Source: Rhinopomastus cyanomelas
Taxonomy: Eukaryota; Chordata; Aves; Bucerotiformes; Rhinopomastidae
Assembly: GCA_013400115.1 (NCBI GenBank)
Contig: VXBP01002579.1
Span: 558,573 to 622,572, forward strand
Reading direction: 5' to 3'
DNA length: 64,000 nt
Part shown: positions 58,028-64,000 of the stretch, in pieces
How the letters are laid out: each line of letters starts with the position of its first letter
Position numbering within the stretch: the stretch's first letter is position 1
Notes under the pieces: generated by a model
The model's input: only the letters and a program-made list of their open reading frames with translations
The model's database searches: none
What the model was told of the DNA's origin: nothing
Program-made: the position numbers and the translations under genes

Positions 58028-58415
58028 TAGAATCAGTCAGAAGAGACCTCCAAGGTCATCAAGTCCAATCATCAACGCAATGCCACCATGCTCACTAAAC
58101 CATGTGGTCCAAGTGCCAGATCTACGTGTTTTTGAAGCACCTCTAGTAATGGCAAGTCCACCGCTTCCCTGGGCAGCCTATGCCAATACTTGACCATTCT
58201 TTTGGTGAAGAAATTCTTCCTATTATCCAATATAACCCCCCCAGTGCAGCTTGAGGCCATTCCCCCTCATCCTATCATGGTGACTAGGGAGAAGAGACTA
58301 CTCCTCACCTCTCCACAACCTCCTTTCAGCTGGTTTTAAGAGGTGGTAAGATCTTCTCTCAGCTTCCATTACACTGCGGTAAATAACCCCAAACTCCTCA
58401 TTAAAGGATTCACTT
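58028..58415 (-). mobile_element. CR1 LINE fragment, older type
   Basis: AGAATCAGTCAGAAGAGACC, CTTCCCTGGGCAGCCTATGC, TTTGGTGAAGAAATTCTTCC and CCTCCTTTCAGCTGGTTTTA. Confidence 0.82.
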
Positions 58416-59919
58416 AATTAACTTTTAATATTCTGCTGGAGCCACTTGGTGTTTGCCATCATGACTGCTTTAACAAACTAGTCTTTTAGTAGAGCGGTGA
58501 CAGAGTTAAAAGTTCTGAGTGTCTGTGTTATCAGTAGGAGAAAGAGGAGCTGAGCAAAAAAGCCAAGCCTGGAAGGGATGCTGCAAGCGCCCTTGCCTTG
58601 CTGCATTAATTAGTGACAACCCTTTATGGAGACTTGCTAGCCTTGCTTTGAGATTGGTTCTTGCTTATGTGCAAAAATTTGGGATGCCAGTTTTCAGATG
58701 AGACCTCCATTAAATGGCGACAGAACCCGTAGTACTTCTTCTGGGTTTTGTTTTGGAGCAATGTTATGAATAGTTACTGATCTTCTTGTGGTACAGATGC
58801 TGGACACCGGTGAGCTGGAGTAGTACCACCTGTTGAAAGTCAGGAAGATCTCAGAGGAAGGCTGCACTGTCTAACCCAAGGCACATCCATTGCAGGCAGT
58901 GGTGCTCTAGACACCTTCTTAGGAGATCTCTGCATGGAAAAAGAAAATGAAGATCTACATACAGGGAAGAAAGTGGAGGAAAAGGGAACAAAGTCTAAGG
59001 TCTTAAAGCTAGGTGCAGGACGAGGACTAATAAGGCTCTCAAGCAGCTGAGATGTCTCCATCCTGTAGTGTGGATGGGCTATGCTTTAGAGAGTGGCACC
59101 TGGATCCTGTCTTTGAGTCAGCTAGACAGCAGTGAATTCTATACAAAGAAAATTTCCCAAAGACAAACAACTTTTTTGATTTTTACCTGCATTTCTGTTA
59201 ATTACTGAACACTGTGAAAAACAATCCTTTAGCAAGCTAGCAGAATAAAGGGTGTACATGTGCTGCAGGTCAGTGCTGCAAGGTTGTGTGCGCATGAGAC
59301 CTGTGAGAAGTCAGAACACACATGAAGTCTCATCATAGTAAGATCTGGCCTACTTAGTCTGTGTTTTAAGGAAAACAGAGCTCAATTAATAAATGTCATA
59401 GGAAGTTTCTTTACAGCAACCAACTACATATCAGGGACTGAGTTTCCTCTTGCAGAGAAGTCAGCATTGTTTTGAAAACATGAGAAGGAACAACTAATCC
59501 TTAGTGGTCCAGACAACAACATCTTTATACATATGCTGAGTTTTATTTGCAGCATTCCCTGGTGTTCTTCCAAGAAATGTATTTTCATGAAGATTCATCT
59601 CAAAAGACTGGCTACTCCCTCCTCCCCCTGCATTCCATATGGTGTTTTCTGGGCTGCCTAGGACATGTTTGTGCTTAAAAACCAAAACCAAACGTGAACA
59701 AAAATCTTTGTGTGGCCTCCACTATCATTTTTGGACTGTTGGTTGAAAGTGCTGATAGGTGCAGATAGTTGACCTAATTGTCTGACAACACGTGCCCTTA
59801 ATCTAGTGGAACGGCGGTGAAGTCCTGACGTAAGTGAATGCATTTAGCTTGCAGTTCAGAATCTTTAAAAACAAAAGTAGGAAAAGAATCTGTGCAGATT
59901 CAGACAGACTTATATAAAG
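58416..59919. other. Non-coding stretch without recognised features
   Basis: 1.5 kb. Nothing recognised. Confidence 0.6.
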
Positions 59920-60110
59920 AAGATTGGAAGAGGCTTCTGGAGATCATCTGAAACCCACCCTGCTCAAGCAGGGACAGAAAGATGCAGTTGCTCAGGACCA
60001 TGTCTGAATGACTTATGGGTATCTCCAAGAATGAAGACCACATCATCACTGGGCAACCTGAGCCAACGTGCAGCCACCTTCACAGTGAAGTGTCATTCCT
60101 GACAGTCTTC
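59920..60110 (-). mobile_element. CR1 LINE fragment, strongly diverged
   Basis: AGATTGGAAGAGGCTTCTGG, AGATCATCTGAAACCCACCC, CACTGGGCAACCTGAGCCAA and CACCTTCACAGTGAAG; recognisable mainly by the order of the motifs. Confidence 0.6.
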
Positions 60111-61294
60111 ATTTTTTTAATTCTGTTTCCTCTTAATCTCTTTCTTCTTTCTTAGAAAGAACTTTTTCATGTTAAAAAGTAGCTTGAGTTTAATAGTGTT
60201 CAAGAATTTCTGACAGAGCTACAATGGATGAATGTCACAAGTTGAATGCACCACCTGGGTCTTGGACATACGGTAATAATTTACATTTCAGTGTCATCAA
60301 TAATTGCTCTTTTACAGCATTTCTACACTGAAGTAGCCTTCCTGTGCATAAATGGTGTAGAACACCAGCAAACAAAGTGACTGAAAGGAGTAACAGAGCA
60401 GCCCTTCCCAGATTCCCAGATGAAGTCAAGGAACAACCTTCATGCTGTATTTTGGTGCATGTCAATTTGTGTGAAGTGAGTAAATTATGCTAACAGTTTA
60501 ATCTAAATAAATGTATCTCCAAATACAATGTGAATGTTGTGACATTAGTAGGCGAGCTAGTCATAACAGGTCCTAGAAATGCTTGGAAGAAAAAGCCACA
60601 CAGTGTACTGTAATCCTTCAAGAAGCTTTCCACTTGAGAAGACATTGCTTTATTAATAAAATACATTCGATGTGTGGACCTTGAACAGATGTACACTTTT
60701 CAAAGCTTCATGAATCATATGGACTGTGGTTTTCCAAAAATGCTGTTCCACCCTCTCTCCTGCACAGAGAAGACTGCAAAAAAAGGACAGACCTTTCCTT
60801 TAAGGTTCCTTGATTCATGATCTGTCAAAACAACGGGTAAAAAAATTCCACAGCGGAGGATCTTTCATTGAGTCTGCTCAGGTCCTTCTGGTTTTCCTTG
60901 AGAAGACTGAGATGTAGTAACACAGGAAGAATGAGGTACACGTCCAAGGAGTAGGCTTTAGAAGCCCACATCAACTGGCACAGAAAGAAAGGTCATAGAG
61001 CTAGTGAAGCAATTAACTAAAAACTAGCTAAAACTTTGCTCATATCTCCTTTTTTGATAGAAGATGAAAGTGTTGAATTCCTTCTCACCAAATGATGGCT
61101 TTCCTTCCACAGTGTGTAATTGGTGTGCATGAAATCATGAGTGTGTACAGGAACGAAGGCACAGGCGTGTGTTCTACAAGGTCCTCTAGAATTATCCATA
61201 CAGGCATCAAAGACCATAAACAATTAGTGCAATTAAGAAAGAAGTATGAAAATAAGATGAACCCCACATTACGTGTGACCTCTGCTTCACAGTC
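60111..61294. other. Non-coding stretch without recognised features
   Basis: 1.2 kb. Nothing recognised. Confidence 0.6.
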
Positions 61295-61332
61295 GTAGAA
61301 TCACAGAATCATGGAACATTAGGGATTGGAAG
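61295..61332 (-). mobile_element. CR1 LINE tail cut off at an N
   Basis: GTAGAATCACAGAATCATGG then AACATTAGGGATTGGAAG, ending exactly at the single N at 61333. The rest of the element is not present in continuity. Confidence 0.75.
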
Positions 61333-61333
61333 N
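61333..61333. other. Ambiguous base or minimal gap (N)
   Basis: The only N I noticed in the window, at the join between a minus CR1 tail and a plus CR1 interior. It could be a placeholder for a gap of unknown length. Confidence 0.9.
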
Positions 61334-61432
61334 CTGGAGAAGAGAAGACTCAGGAGTGACTTCATTAATATCTATAAATGTGTGAAGGGTGGGTGTCAGG
61401 AGGATGGAGCCAGGCTCTGCTCAGTTTTGTCT
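61334..61432 (+). mobile_element. CR1 LINE internal fragment, copy 1
   Basis: CTGGAGAAGAGAAGACTCAG, TTCATTAATATCTATAAATG and GGTGTCAGGAGGATGGAGCC. It begins directly after the N and is repeated at 61795. It is interrupted by a minus-oriented CR1. Confidence 0.85.
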
Positions 61433-61554
61433 AGTAACAGAATCACCGAATCACAAAATCATAGAATATTAGGGATTGGAGGGGCCCTCGAAAGATCATC
61501 TAGCCCAATCCCCCTGCCACAGCAGGATCACCTAGACCAAGTCACACAGGAACA
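61334..61554 (+). repeat. Direct repeat, unit 1 of a 221-bp duplication
   Basis: Identical to 61795-62015 apart from 61485 (C versus A) and 61504 (C versus T), at an offset of 461. It spans the junction between oppositely oriented CR1s, so it is not two independent insertions. Confidence 0.9.
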
Positions 61555-61719
61555 CATCCAGGTGGGTCTTAAATGTCTCCAGTGAAGGAGACTCCACAAC
61601 CCCCCTGGGCAGCCTGTTCCAGTGCTCTGTCACCCTCACTGGGAAGAAGTTCCTTCTGATATTTATGTGGAACCTTCTGTGTTTCAGCTTGCAACCGTTG
61701 CCATTTATCCTATCAGTGT
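61433..61719 (-). mobile_element. CR1 LINE subfamily B fragment, copy 1
   Basis: AATCACAAAATCATAGAATA, CCCCCTGCCACAGCAGGATC, GACTCCACAACCCCCCTGGG and TTGCCATTTATCCTATCAGT. It stops where a plus-oriented CR1 begins. Confidence 0.9.
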
Positions 61720-61721
61720 AG

Positions 61722-61893
61722 AGCAATGAGGATGATGAAGGAAGTGGAGCACCTCCCTTATAAGGAAAGGCTGAAGGAGCTGGGTCTCTTTAGCCTGGAG
61801 AAGAGAAGACTCAGGAGTGACTTCATTAATATCTATAAATGTGTGAAGGGTGGGTGTCAGGAGGATGGAGCCAGGCTCTGCTCAGTTTTGTCT
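61722..61893 (+). mobile_element. CR1 LINE internal fragment, copy 2
   Basis: GAGCAATGAGGATGATGAAG, AAGGAAAGGCTGAAGGAGCT, TTTAGCCTGGAGAAGAG and GGTGTCAGGAGGATGGAGCC. Part of the 162-codon frame crossing this region; it encodes an ORF2 remnant (KERLKELGLFSLEKRRLRSD). Confidence 0.88.
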
Positions 61894-62015
61894 AGTAACA
61901 GAATCACCGAATCACAAAATCATAGAATATTAGGGATTGGAGGGGACCTCGAAAGATCATCTAGTCCAATCCCCCTGCCACAGCAGGATCACCTAGACCA
62001 AGTCACACAGGAACA
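61795..62015 (+). repeat. Direct repeat, unit 2 of a 221-bp duplication
   Basis: Partner of 61334-61554. To the right of both units the sequences are still CR1 but differ at ordinary between-copy levels, for example CACATCC versus CATGTCC. Confidence 0.9.
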
Positions 62016-62430
62016 TGTCCAGGTGGGTTTTAAACATCCCCAGAGAAGGAGACTCCACAACTCCCCAGGCAGCCTGCTCCAGTGCTCTGTCACCCTCAAC
62101 ATGAAGAAGTTCCTTCTCATATTTATGTCGAACCTCCTATGTTCCAGCTTAGACCCATTGCCCCTCATCCTATCACTAGATGACACTGAGAAGAGCCTGG
62201 TTCCATCCTCCTGACATCCATATTTATAGACATTAATGAGGTCACCCCTGAGTTCTCCAAATTAAAGAGACCCTTTCAGCCTCTCCTCATAAGGGGGATG
62301 TTCCACTCCCTTCATCTTCTTTGTGGCTCTGTGCTGGACTCTCTCCAGCAGTTCTGTGTCCTTCTGGAACTGAGAGGCCCAGAACTGGACATAGTATTCC
62401 AGATGTGGTCTGACATGAATGATAACTGGC
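61894..62430 (-). mobile_element. CR1 LINE subfamily B, copy 2 (long)
   Basis: From AATCACAAAATCATAGAATA through GACTCCACAACTCCCCAGGC, CCTCATCCTATCACTAGATG, GGTCACCCCTGAG and TGTGCTGGACTCTCTCCAGC to GTATTCCAGATGTGGTCTGA. Its inner part is complementary to the plus-oriented piece at 61722-61860. Confidence 0.9.
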
Positions 62431-62726
62431 AAGCAAGGAAAAAGTCAGTGCTAAAGGTCTTTGTATGGTATTATCGGCATCCCAAAACCATCTGTGCTAG
62501 GTTTCTTACTTCTGTCATGAAATGTTTAAACTTACACTGCTATTAACAACAGTGACAGCGACTGAGTGTGTTAAATCCACTCTTCCCTCCCAGTGTTTTT
62601 GCTTTGTGGAACAGAATCTCCCTCAGCTGTAATGAATCACCCTGATATGCAGAGTAATGATGTCTTTTTGGAGCGATATCAATGTAACCCACACCAAGAC
62701 ATGCCACATGACGTAAACAGAATCAC

Positions 62727-63245
62727 AGGTTCATAGAAAGTTAAGAGTTGGAAGAGACCTTTATTGATTGTCCAGTCCAACCCTCCTGCCAAAGCAGGAT
62801 CACCTAGGACAGGACACAAAACAACCCCAGGTAGGTTTTCAAAGGCTCCAGAGTAGTAGACTCCACACCCTCACAGTAAAGAAGTTTCTCCTCGTGCTGA
62901 GGTGGAAGTTTGTATGTTTTAAGCTAATCCCCATTATGCCTTGTCCTGTTACTGGGTACCACCAAAAAGAGACTGGCCCCTTCCTTCTAACACTCACTCC
63001 TCAAATATTTATAGACACCAGTAAGATCATCTCTCAGTTTTCTCTGATTAATGAATAGACTGAATAGAACTGGTTCCAGTACCGATCCTTGGGGGACTCC
63101 GCTAGATACAGGCTGACTGATCTGTAGTTACCTGGGTCCTCCTCCCTACCCTTTTTGAAGACTGGAGTGACATTTGCTATCCTCCAGTCCCCAGACACCT
63201 CTCCTGATCCCCATGACTTAGAAAAGGTGATGGAGAGTGGCTTAG
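62727..63245 (-). mobile_element. CR1 LINE with internal deletion
   Basis: The 3' part reads TCATAGAAAGTTAAGAGTTG, CCTGCCAAAGCAGGATCACC and TTATAGACACCAGTAAGATC. At about 63055 it jumps to a far more 5' part of ORF2: TTCCAGTACCGATCCTTGGG, CTGTAGTTACCTGGGTCCTC and GATGGAGAGTGGCTTAGCAT. Confidence 0.85.
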
Positions 63246-63524
63246 CATCTTAAAAATAAAGGTTGTAAGGGTTGTAAGTAGTTTTGCATATTAAGAAAAA
63301 GTCAGCTTCAGACAAGAAGTCAGTATAAAACTCATTTGAAGTGTCAGTCCTTGCAGTAAATGTTACTGGAAGAGGGTAAGGCCAGATCTGTGCACATTGC
63401 AGAGTTGTGAGCTGTCCTAGCATAAGCCCAGAGAGCACTGTGAGTCACACTCCTCCAATAATCCCAAAAGTAAATGTCTCTTGAACAGTCAGTTCCACTG
63501 ACTTATTTATTGGTTTTATTGGTT
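63246..63524. other. Non-coding stretch without recognised features
   Basis: Nothing recognised. Confidence 0.55.
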
Positions 63525-63582
63525 GCACTTCATGATCTCCAGGGTCTTTTCCAACCTGAACGAGTCAATGATTCTATGATGC
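63525..63582 (+). mobile_element. CR1 LINE tail fragment
   Basis: CTTCATGATCTCCAGGGTCT, TTTCCAACCTGAACGAGTC and AATGATTCTATGATG. Confidence 0.75.
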
Positions 63583-64000
63583 AATTATTATGAAGGAAGA
63601 GTATTCTCAGCTCTTGCTGTCTAAATTTGTGTGAAACAGAAGAGCCTCGTGAAGAAGTGAGTAGGTGAGAGCCTATTGCAGGAGCAGGTAAGAGCTGTTA
63701 TCACAGAGAATTAAAGGCTCCCTTGGAAGAGCTGGACTGGCAAGAAGAATTACTCTTGAATCCAAAGTTCAAAAGAAGAGCTGGTTCAAGTACCAGAAGT
63801 TCTCAGTACGCACGACTTGCTGTTACTAGCATAAGGGTCTGTACTATTCCAATTTGGCTGCCTCAGCACTGTCTTTAATTTCTTCTCAGAAAGGCAGTCT
63901 CCCTCCAAACATTTTTCTCTCCTGCTGTAAGCTAAGGCTGCTGAATTATTTTTTCCAGCAGCGGCATATCTTCTTAGTCACTCATGAACTGCTATTTCAA
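63583..64000. other. Non-coding stretch at the right edge
   Basis: Nothing recognised; purine-rich near 63650-63780. Confidence 0.55.

Noticed and set aside
61726..62214. 162-codon open frame, the longest in the right part
   Set aside because: It reads through two oppositely oriented CR1 fragments, so its start is an ORF2 remnant and its end is antisense CR1 sequence.
1..64000. CRISPR arrays, operons, insertion sequences or other prokaryotic systems
   Set aside because: The spliced gene, CpG-island promoter and CR1 LINEs show vertebrate nuclear DNA; the regularly recurring short motifs are CR1 tails, not spaced direct repeats.
1..64000. tRNA, rRNA or snRNA genes
   Set aside because: I noticed no A-box/B-box pair or conserved small-RNA core on either strand, although a covariance-model search would be more sensitive.

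Overview
The window is vertebrate nuclear DNA, and most probably from a bird. The evidence for a bird is a dense set of CR1 LINE fragments with the typical avian 3' tail (ATTCTATGATTCTATGA-like) and no mammalian SINEs or L1. Many CR1 copies share one young-looking consensus. That could suit a CR1-rich lineage such as woodpeckers and their relatives, but this is an inference and the species is not determined.

The only protein-coding gene I can support is THBS2 (thrombospondin-2), on the minus strand. I could place 19 consecutive coding exons between 2130 and 27971. They keep an open frame with GT/AG borders throughout and encode the first 1129 residues plus two bases of the next codon. The layout is signal peptide, laminin-G-like N-terminal domain, coiled-coil region with the trimerising cysteines, von Willebrand type C domain, three type 1 repeats, three EGF-like repeats, type 3 calcium-binding repeats with an RGD, and most of the lectin-like C-terminal domain. 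A non-coding first exon lies in a CpG island at about 29000-29900, with a TATA-like box and GC boxes. The last one or two exons (about 49 residues and the 3' UTR) fall beyond the left edge; positions 1-2129 are intron.

Region by region: 1-12150 holds nine coding exons (12 to 20) and introns in which I see no CR1. From 12150 to 29393 lie exons 2 to 11 and introns with scattered CR1 fragments; intron 4 is largest at 4.5 kb. From 29400 to 29900 is the promoter CpG island. From 29900 to 64000 is gene-poor upstream DNA with about 25 CR1 pieces, mostly in minus orientation, and no convincing gene. Near 61333 a single N adjoins a 221-bp near-exact duplication inside nested CR1s, which may be an assembly fault.

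I found no previously undescribed system. The best points for a second look are an in-frame upstream ATG created across the exon 1/exon 2 junction, a strong out-of-frame cryptic donor 10 bases past exon 5, the GCCACC repeat in the 5' UTR, a few unusual residues in conserved THBS2 motifs, the CR1-free 12 kb, and the duplication beside the N.
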